From Thalassotalea euphylliae (GTDB lineage: Bacteria > Pseudomonadota > Gammaproteobacteria > Enterobacterales > Alteromonadaceae): DNA of 64,000 bases. The notes beneath the pieces are model-generated. The model saw only the letters and a list, made by a program, of their open reading frames with translations, was not told where the DNA came from and searched no databases. The position numbers were made by a program, and so were the translations under genes. The stretch covers positions 558,001-622,000 of the forward strand of contig NZ_QUOT01000001.1 in NCBI RefSeq assembly GCF_003390375.1, written 5' to 3'. Shown here one piece after another: positions 28,272 through 37,332 of this stretch (its first letter is position 1; each line of letters begins with the position of its first letter).

Positions 28272-30272
28272 CTAGCGACTTAGCTGTTGCTCTCTCAGTT
28301 TAGCTACTTCATCTCGTATCGCAGCAGCTTGTTCAAATTCTAGATTTTTAGCATGTTCAATCATTTTTGCTTCAAGCTGCTTAACTTGCTCATCAATTTC
28401 CTCAAACGAAAGCGTTTTATAAGCAGCTTTTTGCTCGGCCACTTTATTGGCGATCAATTGCTCTTCAGGATCTAAGCCAACGTCCATCACATCCGTAATT
28501 TTACGCTTCACCCCTTTAGGTGTGATGTTATTGGCTTTGTTATGATCATCTTGTTTAGCACGGCGACGTTCTGTTTCATCAATTGCTCTGCGCATTGAGC
28601 CAGTAATGCGGTCAGCATATAAAATCGCCTTACCATTCACATTACGCGCCGCACGACCGATGGTTTGAATGAGTGAACGCTCTGAGCGTAAGAAGCCCTC
28701 TTTGTCAGCATCTAAAATAGCGACTAAAGAAACTTCAGGCATATCTAAGCCCTCACGCAGCAAGTTAATACCTACGAGCACATCAAACTTACCTAAACGA
28801 AAATCGCGAATAATTTCTACCCGCTCAACGGTATCGACATCTGAATGCAGATAACGGGTTTTAATATTGTGCTCGTCTAAGTAATCGGTTAAGTCTTCGG
28901 CCATACGCTTAGTCAGTGTTGTAGCAAGTACACGTTCTCCTAGCGGAATGCGTTTGTTAATTTCTGAAAGTAAATCGTCCACTTGAGTGTCAACAGGGCG
29001 TACCATAATTTCTGGATCAAGCAGACCCGTTGGCCTAACCACCTGCTCAGCAACTTCGCCTGAAGATTTTTCTAGTTCGTAACCACTTGGCGTTGCCGAC
29101 ACATAAATGGTTTGTGGTGCCAGCGCTTCAAACTCCTCGAATTTCATCGGACGGTTATCAAGCGCAGATGGCAAGCGAAAGCCATATTCCACTAGGTTCT
29201 CTTTGCGCGAGCGGTCACCTTTATACATGGCGCCAATTTGCGGCACAGTAACATGTGATTCATCAATCACTAGCAAGCCGTCATCCGGTAAGTAGTCAAA
29301 TAAAGTCGGTGGCGCTTCACCTGCTTCGCGACCTGATAGGTAGCGTGAGTAGTTTTCGATACCTGAGCAATAACCAAGTTCAGTCATCATCTCAATATCA
29401 AACTGAGTGCGCTGAACAATACGTTGCTCTTCTATCAGCTTGTTATTATCTTTTAACTGCTGAGCGCGATCTTTAAGCTCAATTTTGATCGACTCTACCG
29501 CTGCTAATATTTTGTCGCGTGGTGTCGCATAGTGAGTTTTAGGGTAAACAGTAACTCGAGCAAGCGTGCGCTCAACCGCGCCGGTTAGCGGGTCAAATTC
29601 ACTTATTTTTTCCACTTCTTCGTCGAACAGTTCAACACGTAATGCAAGGCGATCAGATTCTGCTGGAAAAATATCAATCACGTCACCACGCACACGATAT
29701 GTTGCCCGTTGAAACGCCAAATCGTTGCGGGTGTATTGCAATTCAGCTAAGCGGCGCAAAATATCGCGTTGATTGATGATATCGCCCTGACGCAAATGCA
29801 GCATCATCTGCAGGTACGAGTCAGGGTCACCCAAACCATATATCGCCGATACCGACGCAACAATTATAACGTCTCGTCGCTCTAGCAATGCTTTAGTGGC
29901 CGATAGTCGCATTTGCTCAATATGATCATTTATCGATGCATCTTTCTCGATAAATGTATCCGTTGTCGGCACGTAAGCTTCCGGCTGATAGTAATCGTAG
30001 TAAGAAACAAAGTATTCAACGGCATTGTTCGGGAAAAACTCTTTCATCTCCCCATAAAGCTGAGCCGCTAAAGTTTTATTTGGCGCCAGCATCATGGTTG
30101 GGCGATTTAATTTGGCAATAACATTCGCCACCGTAAATGTTTTACCTGAGCCAGTTACGCCAAGTAGTGTTTGATGAGCAAGACCTGAGTCTATGCCATC
30201 AAGCAATTGTGCTATCGCAGTTGGTTGGTCGCCACTTGGCGTATAATCAGAAACTAATTCAATTGACTTCAT
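28272..30272 (-). CDS. uvrB: Excinuclease ABC subunit B
   Basis: 666 residues, full length. This is the DNA-damage verification helicase of nucleotide excision repair. Walker A GVTGSGKT (38-45), the beta-hairpin region [47 protein letters not shown], the helicase motif QTIGRAARN, and a C-terminal UvrC-interacting UVR domain ([24 protein letters not shown]) are all present. Its start overlaps the stop of the MATE gene by 4 bases (ATGA), so the two are translationally coupled, an uncommon partner for uvrB. Confidence 0.97.
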   Translation of the reverse strand: MKSIELVSDYTPSGDQPTAIAQLLDGIDSGLAHQTLLGVTGSGKTFTVANVIAKLNRPTMMLAPNKTLAAQLYGEMKEFFPNNAVEYFVSYYDYYQPEAYVPTTDTFIEKDASINDHIEQMRLSATKALLERRDVIIVASVSAIYGLGDPDSYLQMMLHLRQGDIINQRDILRRLAELQYTRNDLAFQRATYRVRGDVIDIFPAESDRLALRVELFDEEVEKISEFDPLTGAVERTLARVTVYPKTHYATPRDKILAAVESIKIELKDRAQQLKDNNKLIEEQRIVQRTQFDIEMMTELGYCSGIENYSRYLSGREAGEAPPTLFDYLPDDGLLVIDESHVTVPQIGAMYKGDRSRKENLVEYGFRLPSALDNRPMKFEEFEALAPQTIYVSATPSGYELEKSSGEVAEQVVRPTGLLDPEIMVRPVDTQVDDLLSEINKRIPLGERVLATTLTKRMAEDLTDYLDEHNIKTRYLHSDVDTVERVEIIRDFRLGKFDVLVGINLLREGLDMPEVSLVAILDADKEGFLRSERSLIQTIGRAARNVNGKAILYADRITGSMRRAIDETERRRAKQDDHNKANNITPKGVKRKITDVMDVGLDPEEQLIANKVAEQKAAYKTLSFEEIDEQVKQLEAKMIEHAKNLEFEQAAAIRDEVAKLREQQLSR

Positions 30273-31645
30273 GTCGACTGCGGCTCCGCATCTATATTTT
30301 CATCGATAAATTGGCGCGTAAATGAATAGTAAGAGATAAATGCCATGACTAAATTGCCCAGCAGTGCACCAATAAAGAAACCTTCTAGGCCATATAAGTA
30401 GCTACCTAGGTAGGCAAGCGGCACATAACAAACAAATAAACGCACAACTGATAGCACTAAAGCAACAATAGGCTTGTGCAGTGCATTAAATGATGAATTA
30501 GTCAGAATAATAATACCTTGTAAGCCATAGCCCAGTGGCAAGGTGTAAATGAATAACTTGATAAGATCGGCCACCGCTTGTTCTTTAGCAAAAGCGTCTG
30601 CAACCCATGACGATATCAGAATAAGAATGGCATAAATTAATACTTGCCAAATCATCACGAATTTCACTGATGTGCGGTACGCCTGCTCAACTCTCGCCAT
30701 ATTACCCGCACCAAAGTTTTGGCTAATAAATGGTGGTAAGGTCATCGACATCGCCAATACCACTAAGCTAGCGATAGATTCAATTCGCGAGCCAACACCA
30801 AAGGCCGCCACTGCAGATTCACCGTAGCCCGCAATAATTGCTGTCATAATCGCTGCGGCAATAGGCGTTAACATATTTGCGCCAGCGGCAGGCAAGCCAA
30901 TGTGTAAAATGCCTTTGCACGACTTAAGCAAGCTGTTAATCGGAATCAAATGAGCGTGAATAAGCTGTCGTTTATTGACCAAAATATGAAGGACTAACGC
31001 TAAGCCGACAAGCCATGACACTAAGGTAGCAATTGCAGCACCTTTGATTCCCATCGCTGGTATTGGGCCAAGGCCAAAAATAAACAAAGGGTCTAATACT
31101 GCATTAATTAAACCAGCACTGCCCATAATAATGCTCGGTGTTCGTGTATCCCCTGACGCACGCAGCACCGCGTTACCAATCATTGGACCAATTAAACAGA
31201 CACTGCCTAAATACCAAATGTCCATGTAATCGTGAATAAGTGGTAGTAAGCTATCGCTTGCACCAAGTAAGTGGAAAATTTCATCAGTAAAGTAATAGCC
31301 AATACCCGATACTATCGAGACAATTACAGCGGCTAAATACATAGCACTGGTTGCGTTGTCTTTTGCCGTTTCTTTGTCTTTTGCACCTAAGTATTTTGCA
31401 ATGACTGCTGATGTGCCTATGCCTAATCCTATGGTTAGGCTTAACACAGTAAAGGTGATTGGAAAGGTAAAACTTACTGCAGCTAGCGGCTGTGTGCCTA
31501 ATAAGCCAATAAAAAACGTGTCAACCAAGTTAAAGGTCATCAATAGAACCATGCCGTATATCATTGGAATGGTCATATTTTTCAAGGTTGGCCCTACCGG
31601 ATCGGCCAGCAAGTCGATCTGGTTTTTATGTTTTGTGTCGGTCAT
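30269..31645 (-). CDS. MATE family multidrug/sodium efflux transporter
   Basis: 458 residues, about 12 transmembrane helices in two homologous halves. Recognisable segments are [36 protein letters not shown] at the N-terminus and [21 protein letters not shown], of the DinF/NorM-like superfamily. It exports cationic compounds in exchange for Na+ or H+. Specificity is not deducible. Upstream partner of uvrB in a two-gene operon. Confidence 0.92.
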   Translation of the reverse strand: MTDTKHKNQIDLLADPVGPTLKNMTIPMIYGMVLLMTFNLVDTFFIGLLGTQPLAAVSFTFPITFTVLSLTIGLGIGTSAVIAKYLGAKDKETAKDNATSAMYLAAVIVSIVSGIGYYFTDEIFHLLGASDSLLPLIHDYMDIWYLGSVCLIGPMIGNAVLRASGDTRTPSIIMGSAGLINAVLDPLFIFGLGPIPAMGIKGAAIATLVSWLVGLALVLHILVNKRQLIHAHLIPINSLLKSCKGILHIGLPAAGANMLTPIAAAIMTAIIAGYGESAVAAFGVGSRIESIASLVVLAMSMTLPPFISQNFGAGNMARVEQAYRTSVKFVMIWQVLIYAILILISSWVADAFAKEQAVADLIKLFIYTLPLGYGLQGIIILTNSSFNALHKPIVALVLSVVRLFVCYVPLAYLGSYLYGLEGFFIGALLGNLVMAFISYYSFTRQFIDENIDAEPQST

Positions 31646-32095
31646 GTACTTAATTGATTACCGTATGTAACTGGTCAAACGAACAGGGAAGGTTCTTAAT
31701 GTTCTTCGCACGCTTTGTGTTTTTGTGTGCTTTGCGATACCGCGAAACAACTATTGTAAAAGATAGTGATAAGACTCGCTATTGCTATCTTTTATTTCAC
31801 CTAGATTGATTCGCAACAAAGTGTAAACACTTGCTGTGCTACCACATAAAAGTTCTGCGCATAGATTAAGCACATAGAACAAGCCCTGCCAGCGCATCAT
31901 CGCAAAAACAACACACAGATACTCGACAAAATCGATGAATCGCCTAATAAACAGGCTGCACGGTGCAACATTGTACAAAACACAAGCTATCTTGTTGTTT
32001 ATAAAAGGTATCGTGACAACTAGTTAAATTTTAACCAACGCGCTACAGGCCCCATTTTTATTCGCAATTACCAACTATTACACTTTAACTCACAC

Positions 32096-32122
32096 AGTTA
32101 TCCACAATTTAAGTGGATAACT
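32096..32122. promoter_or_regulatory. Inverted pair of DnaA-box-like sequences
   Basis: TTATCCACA at 32098-32106 is identical to the strong DnaA box. On the opposite strand 32112-32120 reads TTATCCACT (8 of 9). Together they form a perfect 10-bp inverted repeat AGTTATCCAC/GTGGATAACT with a 7-base AT loop. Confidence 0.5.
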
Positions 32123-32294
32123 CGTCGAAGTTACTGAGTTGTTTAAGCTCACTGCTGATAATTCACTTATGGTAGTACGCTAAATACGGAGTGTAAGTCC
32201 AATCAATACAGTAGTTAACAGGTAAGAGTTATATAGCTTGGACAGACACGTTAGAGAATATTTGATACTGAAAAAACTTTGATGAAAACACGGA

Positions 32295-32338
32295 TTGCTC
32301 TCTGCGCTAATTAACAGGCAGAACTAAACAGAGAGCAA
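32295..32338 (-). terminator. Possible terminator after the S9 peptidase gene
   Basis: Perfect 10-bp arms TTGCTCTCTG and CAGAGAGCAA with a 24-base loop, 14 bases after the stop codon. The U tract is better on the plus strand than on the minus strand, so the direction is uncertain. Confidence 0.4.
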
Positions 32339-32352
32339 GTTTTTCCCTAGTT

Positions 32353-34335
32353 TTATAAATATTTTTTTAGAAAATTAACATAAGCTTCAGACGCTTCAAT
32401 ACGGTTGCTCTTATTTCTAAAACCATGACCTTCATCGTCAAACAACACATAATCTACTGGCACATTGTTTTTGCGAATTGCTTCAACCATTTCATCGCTT
32501 TCAACCTGTAATACGCGAGGATCGTTGGCACCTTGCACAATCAGCACTGGTGCTTTGATATTGCTAGCATGGAACAACGGAGAAATCGCGCGGTGGCGTT
32601 CTTCGTCTGTCGCAGGGTCACCCATTTCTTGATACAAGCTTTCTTTAAACGCTTCCCACCAAGGCGGAATACTTTTAAGTGTGCGAACCCAATTAGTTAC
32701 ACCAAAAATATTGATGCCAACTTCAAATTCATCGGTAAACGCAAGACCCGCCATGGTTAGGTAGCCGCCATAGCTACCACCTATCAAGCCAATTTTATCA
32801 GCGTCTACCCAATCCAATGATTGCAGGTACTTTTTACCGTAAACAATGTCTTTTAAATCAACATCGCCGTGCTTTTTATCGTCAAGGTGGTAGAAGGTTT
32901 TGCCATAACCGGACGAACCTCGATTATTAACGGCAAAAATCGCATAACCATGGTTGACCAAATGCTGCCTTGCCGCAGAATAACCGGTTCTTGATTGTCC
33001 GCCTGGACCACCATGTATCCATATTAGCGCTGGTACCTTGTTGGTACTTGAAGCTTGATTAGGCTTGAACAACAAGCTTGGTATAGGCAACTCATCATAG
33101 CTATTAAAACGTACAACACTACTTGCTACTAAGTGTTGCTCGTCCATTTCTTTCGCTAATGTATTGGTTAGCTTGATGGGTGCATCACTGCCAAATTGAT
33201 AGGTATAAAGATTGGAAGGAGAAGTATCTGAGTTCAACAAGAAATTAACAACGCGTTCATCAGACGAAAAGTTTACACCGCGAATATCGCCTGCTGCTAA
33301 ATTTGGGATGATGACTTGCTTACCACTTGTTTGTTCACCACTTGTTTGCTCAACATTTGATTGATCTACATTGGCTAGTTCAGTAATAGTTACCGTTGTG
33401 CTCGCATCTTCGTTCACCCCCATCACACTGTACTTGCCAGTAGGTGAATACACTAAATAAGCTACATCCCAGTTTAAGTCGGTGATTTGTTTGTGCTCAC
33501 CAGTTTCAATGTTATAAGTCCATGGCTGAGAAAACTCGCCGTTAAGATTAGTTGAATACGCCACTGTGTTATTGTCAGGTGAAAAGTCCAGTAAGTTAAC
33601 TTCAGCATCATTGTCATCATCAGACAGATTGATCAATTTACCACTACTAACGTTCGCAATAATTAAATCCGTATCTGTATTGCGGTTAGATTTTGAAAGC
33701 CCTATCCACTGCCCATTTGGTGTGACACCGCTGATAAAATAGTTATTGTTATTTTCAAAGAGTAACTCTCTGCTGTAGTCTTCAACACTATATTTATACA
33801 AATCAAACACTTTAGCATCGCGTTCATTGGTCGCTATATAAAACCACTTATCACTTTCGTGCCAACCAACAAATGATGCTTTTAAGTTCTCACCCGGCGT
33901 TAAGTCTTTTACGGTGCCATCTGGTGACTGAACATAAACGTGATTGAGCTCATTGCCGCCTTGGTCAGAAGAATATAAAAACCGATCATCGGTTGGAAAC
34001 CAATCAACAACCCAAATAGCGTCTGTGGTCGATTGGGTCAGTTGTGTGGGCTTATTGCCATTGAGCGGATATTGGTAAGCATTGTAGATACCTGACTCGT
34101 CAGAGCTCACTAAGGCATATTCGCCAGAATAATTGATGCGTGAGCCATAAATACTAGTGGTTTTGAAAAAGGTTTCGGCTGAATATGTTGGTATTGTTGG
34201 CGTTGCTTCTGCTAGTTTTGCAGCTTGTGCATCAGGTTTTGCGGCGGACACCGCTTCTTGATTGGTGTTACCAGACTCGCTACACCCAAATAGCAAGCCC
34301 ATAATCACCAATAGCGATGATATTTTATGGTTCAT
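32353..34335 (-). CDS. S9 family (prolyl oligopeptidase/DPP-like) lipoprotein peptidase
   Basis: 660 residues from the ATG at 34335, chosen because it gives a proper lipoprotein signal (SSLLVIMGLLFGC) and an AAGGAA ribosome binding site; the longer open frame upstream has neither. A seven- or eight-bladed WD40-like propeller (about 60-400) precedes the alpha/beta-hydrolase. The catalytic triad is S521 in GGSYGGYL, D605 in GANDPRV and H637 in EGHGF. It cleaves oligopeptides or acts as a dipeptidyl/acylaminoacyl peptidase in the periplasm. A Gln/Ser/Thr repeat linker is inserted in the propeller. Exact specificity is unknown. Confidence 0.92.
   Translation of the reverse strand: MNHKISSLLVIMGLLFGCSESGNTNQEAVSAAKPDAQAAKLAEATPTIPTYSAETFFKTTSIYGSRINYSGEYALVSSDESGIYNAYQYPLNGNKPTQLTQSTTDAIWVVDWFPTDDRFLYSSDQGGNELNHVYVQSPDGTVKDLTPGENLKASFVGWHESDKWFYIATNERDAKVFDLYKYSVEDYSRELLFENNNNYFISGVTPNGQWIGLSKSNRNTDTDLIIANVSSGKLINLSDDDNDAEVNLLDFSPDNNTVAYSTNLNGEFSQPWTYNIETGEHKQITDLNWDVAYLVYSPTGKYSVMGVNEDASTTVTITELANVDQSNVEQTSGEQTSGKQVIIPNLAAGDIRGVNFSSDERVVNFLLNSDTSPSNLYTYQFGSDAPIKLTNTLAKEMDEQHLVASSVVRFNSYDELPIPSLLFKPNQASSTNKVPALIWIHGGPGGQSRTGYSAARQHLVNHGYAIFAVNNRGSSGYGKTFYHLDDKKHGDVDLKDIVYGKKYLQSLDWVDADKIGLIGGSYGGYLTMAGLAFTDEFEVGINIFGVTNWVRTLKSIPPWWEAFKESLYQEMGDPATDEERHRAISPLFHASNIKAPVLIVQGANDPRVLQVESDEMVEAIRKNNVPVDYVLFDDEGHGFRNKSNRIEASEAYVNFLKKYL
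33322..33366 (-). repeat. 15-bp tandem repeat coding for a Gln/Ser-rich linker
   Basis: Three consecutive 15-base units (two near-identical ACCACTTGTTTG(T/C)TC, one diverged) encode five-residue units of the V-E-Q-T-S type inside the peptidase propeller. Confidence 0.65.
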
Positions 34336-34840
34336 TTCACGTTCCTTATTGTAATTAGTCGATACCTCTGACCATATTTTTATTGTTTTATCGCTACCCT
34401 CAATGTTTCTAGTGCTTTTCAACTAACTCCTAATAAATCAATAACAAGCAAGCTAGAAGTGTAACGACAAAACTGAGAATAGTTGACTCAACTGAAAGGG
34501 TCAATTAGAGCCGTTTGCGGGGTGTTAAGTATCGAAGAAGTTAAACAGAGTGATATAATTGAATGATTGGAATGAATGGCGTTACTCATATTAAGTGATG
34601 TGAACTGATGTGCACTGAGCTTTTAATGACAACATCAAATTGCATTCCTCATTGCCATACAAATAAATAAGCTACTATCTAAATAATGCAGACTGAAGAC
34701 TTTCGATTAAAACATCCACAAACACTTGTAGGTATCAGCAGGCAACCTTAGAGATATCAGCTAATTGTGCGCAAAATTACCACCACTTGACCACATATTC
34801 AGCAAACGATCTAATTGTGAAAGAATTTGTCATTTTTGTG
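34336..34840. other. Spacer upstream of the S9 gene and the tRNA array
   Basis: About 500 bases with no gene; should contain the promoter for the peptidase on the minus strand and ends at the strong tRNA promoter. Confidence 0.5.
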
Positions 34841-34869
34841 TTGACACTCTCACTAACGGGCTTTAATAT
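34841..34869 (+). promoter_or_regulatory. Strong sigma70 promoter of the tRNA-Asn array
   Basis: TTGACA (34841-34846), exactly 17 bases, TAATAT (34864-34869), then a GC-rich discriminator (CCGCCCCG) typical of stable-RNA promoters under stringent control. An 8-bp inverted repeat (CTAACGGG 34853-34860 / CCCGTTAG 34875-34882) flanks the -10. The first tRNA lies about 60 bases downstream. Confidence 0.85.
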
Positions 34870-34931
34870 TCCGCCCCGTTAGCGAGGCAAGCCTGTTAAA
34901 CGGTATGTTTCACTACTGATATAAACACTAT

Positions 34932-35008
34932 TCCCCTGTAGCTCAGTTGGTTAGAGCGGTGGACTGTTAATCCATGTGTCGTCTGTTCAAATCAGACCAG
35001 GGGAGCCA
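34932..35008 (+). tRNA. tRNA-Asn (GTT), copy 1
   Basis: 77 bases including encoded CCA. Acceptor TCCCCTG/CAGGGGA, anticodon loop CTGTTAA with GTT, T-arm GTCTG-TTCAAAT-CAGAC. Followed by a small hairpin (ACTCTT-TTTT-AAGAGT). Confidence 0.97.
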
Positions 35009-35089
35009 CTCTTTTTTAAGAGTAAAGATAATGACTAGGTAAATCAGTTGTTATTAAATCATATAGTGTTAAAGAAAGTAAAAATTTAT

Positions 35090-35166
35090 TCCCCTGTAGC
35101 TCAGTTGGTTAGAGCGGTGGACTGTTAATCCATGTGTCGTCTGTTCAAATCAGACCAGGGGAGCCA
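35090..35166 (+). tRNA. tRNA-Asn (GTT), copy 2
   Basis: Identical to copy 1, 81 bases after it. Preceded by GTAAAAATTTAT and followed by the hairpin CTTTCTT-CTA-AAGAAAG. Confidence 0.97.
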
Positions 35167-35255
35167 CTTTCTTCTAAAGAAAGAAAAATAGAATTAAAGG
35201 TAATGGCTGAATTTGTTAGCGGTTATCAGAGCGAAAGCTCAACGTAAAAGTTTAT

Positions 35256-35332
35256 TCCCCTGTAGCTCAGTTGGTTAGAGCGGTGGACTGTTAATCCATG
35301 TGTCGTCTGTTCAAATCAGACCAGGGGAGCCA
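35256..35332 (+). tRNA. tRNA-Asn (GTT), copy 3
   Basis: Identical sequence, 89 bases after copy 2. The 5' leader carries GTAAAAGTTTAT, also found before copy 4. Confidence 0.97.
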
Positions 35333-35420
35333 ATTTCTTCTTGTACTTATTCATTACTAATAAATTGGTTAGGCAATAAGTTAAGAAAAAGCCCATCAAA
35401 CGATGGCAGTAAAAGTTTAT

Positions 35421-35497
35421 TCCCCTGTAGCTCAGTTGGTTAGAGCGGTGGACTGTTAATCCATGTGTCGTCTGTTCAAATCAGACCAGGGGAGCCA
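35421..35497 (+). tRNA. tRNA-Asn (GTT), copy 4
   Basis: Identical sequence, 88 bases after copy 3; last of the array, followed by a terminator. Confidence 0.97.
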
Positions 35498-35522
35498 CTT
35501 AATTCACTAGCAAGTGAAACAG

Positions 35523-35552
35523 AAAAGACCATCATTTGATGGTCTTTTTTTT
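35523..35552 (+). terminator. Terminator of the tRNA-Asn operon
   Basis: AAAAGACCATC pairs with GATGGTCTTTT (35523-35533 with 35538-35548), and the T run continues to 35552. Placed 25 bases after the fourth tRNA. Confidence 0.92.
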
Positions 35553-35598
35553 CGTCTAGAAAATCTCACTAGCCCTGCTCCAGGCCACATTAACCAAT

Positions 35599-36060
35599 TT
35601 AAATTGTGGTTAGCAAAATACTGGTCTCACTGGCAATAATCCCTTCTATCTCACGAACGATACGCAAAACACGGTCAAACTCAACCAAATTGCTGGTATT
35701 AATTTCAGCCACTAAGTCCCACTTACCGTTAGTGGTATGCAGTTTAACCAACTCAGGAATGCCCCTTAGCTGCTGAATAACTTGCGAGGTTGAACGGCCA
35801 ATCACTTCAATCATCATCATAGCTCGCACCGTATCTTGCTCAAGCCCTTCATGAGCGCGAATCGTAAAACCTAAAATTGCCCCTGTGGTAATTAATTTAT
35901 CGATACGACTTTGCACCGTCGCACGTGATACTTTGAGTTGTTTCGCTAACTCAGAAACAGGCGCACGGCCGTCATTACGCAGCAAGGCAATCAGCGATTG
36001 ATCTAACGCGTCGTAACGATGTGGATTGAGCGTTTTTAATTCAAAGTTATCATTTTGCAT
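35599..36060 (-). CDS. Lrp/AsnC family transcriptional regulator
   Basis: 153 residues. N-terminal helix-turn-helix (about 34-55: PVSELAKQLKVSRATVQSRIDKL) and a C-terminal RAM/AsnC ligand-binding domain (about 70-150), with VRAMMMIEVIGRSTSQVIQQLRGIPEL and TTNGKWDLVAEI. Such proteins form octamers and respond to amino acids. It is divergent from the citrulline hydrolase gene, which is its likely target; the effector is unknown. It should not be assumed to be AsnC itself. Confidence 0.92.
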   Translation of the reverse strand: MQNDNFELKTLNPHRYDALDQSLIALLRNDGRAPVSELAKQLKVSRATVQSRIDKLITTGAILGFTIRAHEGLEQDTVRAMMMIEVIGRSTSQVIQQLRGIPELVKLHTTNGKWDLVAEINTSNLVEFDRVLRIVREIEGIIASETSILLTTI

Positions 36061-36174
36061 AACTTAGCTTATCTATTTGTATATTTTGACTATCAATTTA
36101 CCACATTATTACGCTTTTTGTTTAGCATGCTTGGGGGTTAGCCTAGCAATATATTGTACAAAGCGAATTTCATT

Positions 36175-37242
36175 ATGTTATCAACTCACGCTAAACCAAC
36201 TAAAACCACTCTAACAATTGCCGACTTAAATTGTTCAGGATCAGAGGTACACGCATCAGAAACAACTCAAGCGCCAATACCAGCGCCAACACAAGCACCA
36301 ATGCAGGCAGCTATTCAAGCACCCAAGGCTGTAGTGATGGTGCGCCCGCATCAATTTAAGCCGAATCCACAAACGGCAAACGATAATACTTTTCAGGTAA
36401 ACGACAAGATTACGCTGAGTCAGCAACAAATTGCTAAACAAGCGTTTGATGAAGTGAGTCAAGTGGCTAACAAATTATCTACCCTAGGGGTAAAAGTGCA
36501 TTTGTTTGAAGACAAAATGTCGAATACCCCAGACGCTGTTTTTCCCAACAATTGGTTTTCAACTCATAGTGATGGTCACTTTTATTTATATCCGATGTAC
36601 GCAGAAAATCGGCGCCTAGAAAAACGACACGACATTATTGAGCACTTGATTGCTAATTATCAGGTTGACCAACTAACGGATCTTTCGTGTTGGGAGCAAA
36701 AACAACAGTTTTTGGAAGGTACCGGCGTATTAGTGATCGATCACCTAAATCACTTGGTCTATGTCACACGCTCAAAACGTGCTGATGAAGCGCCGCTGAT
36801 GGACTTTTGCCATCAGCAAAACTTGTCGCCAGTATTTTTCAATGCCACCGATCGCCAAGGTAAAGCTGTTTATCACACCAATGTACTGATGTGCGTGACG
36901 ACTGGTTTTGTCATTATTGCTGATGAAATGATTCGCGATAATAAGGAGCGCGAGCAAGTACTTAAGTTTATTCACAATAGTGGTAAAACTCATATTTCAC
37001 TAAGTGAAATTCAGATAAATCAGTTTGCTGGCAATATGTTGGAACTTAGCGGTAGCGAAGGACGATTTATCGCGATGTCAACCACAGCTTATCGGTCGTT
37101 ATCAAAACAACAAATCGCAATACTATCGGAAAAAGCACGAATCGAAACTTTTGACATTCCCACTGTTGAAATGGCGGGTGGCTCAATTCGCTGTATGCTG
37201 GCAGGTATTCATTTAACGCCCTCTAAAAAGTTGCATACATAG
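36175..37242 (+). CDS. ctlX: CtlX-type citrulline/amidinotransferase-superfamily hydrolase
   Basis: 355 residues from the ATG at 36175 (a TTG seven codons earlier is possible). The guanidino-modifying fold has MVRPHQFKPNPQTANDNTFQ, DAVFPNNWFSTH, LEGTGVLVIDH, the catalytic H234 in VYHTNVLMCV and C340 in GGSIRCMLAG. These match the CtlX group (citrulline utilisation hydrolase) related to DDAH. It is expected to release ammonia and CO2 from citrulline's ureido group to give ornithine. The N-terminal 45 residues are an unusual Ala/Pro/Gln-rich extension. Divergent from an Lrp/AsnC regulator. Confidence 0.85.
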   Translation: MLSTHAKPTKTTLTIADLNCSGSEVHASETTQAPIPAPTQAPMQAAIQAPKAVVMVRPHQFKPNPQTANDNTFQVNDKITLSQQQIAKQAFDEVSQVANKLSTLGVKVHLFEDKMSNTPDAVFPNNWFSTHSDGHFYLYPMYAENRRLEKRHDIIEHLIANYQVDQLTDLSCWEQKQQFLEGTGVLVIDHLNHLVYVTRSKRADEAPLMDFCHQQNLSPVFFNATDRQGKAVYHTNVLMCVTTGFVIIADEMIRDNKEREQVLKFIHNSGKTHISLSEIQINQFAGNMLELSGSEGRFIAMSTTAYRSLSKQQIAILSEKARIETFDIPTVEMAGGSIRCMLAGIHLTPSKKLHT

Positions 37243-37332
37243 CATTAAAAATGTATGTGTGCACAAATACTTAGAATACGCTAAGGTAAGGCGATTCGAA
37301 CAATAATCTCGTAGAACAAATAAGGAGGTCGT

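Larger units (their letters stand above)
31646..32352. other. 707-base gene-free region
   Basis: No credible gene. It holds a 10-bp inverted repeat TAAAAGATAG (31757-31766) / CTATCTTTTA (31785-31794) about 110 bases before the MATE start, a pair of inverted DnaA-box-like sequences at 32098-32120, and a hairpin near the S9 peptidase 3' end. Confidence 0.6.

Noticed and set aside
31751..31978. 75-residue minus-strand frame upstream of MATE
   Set aside because: No recognisable motif, no good ribosome binding site, and its frame crosses an inverted repeat; likely chance.
34932..35497. CRISPR-like array of four 77-base repeats with 81-89 base spacers
   Set aside because: The repeats fold as tRNA-Asn with encoded CCA; not CRISPR.
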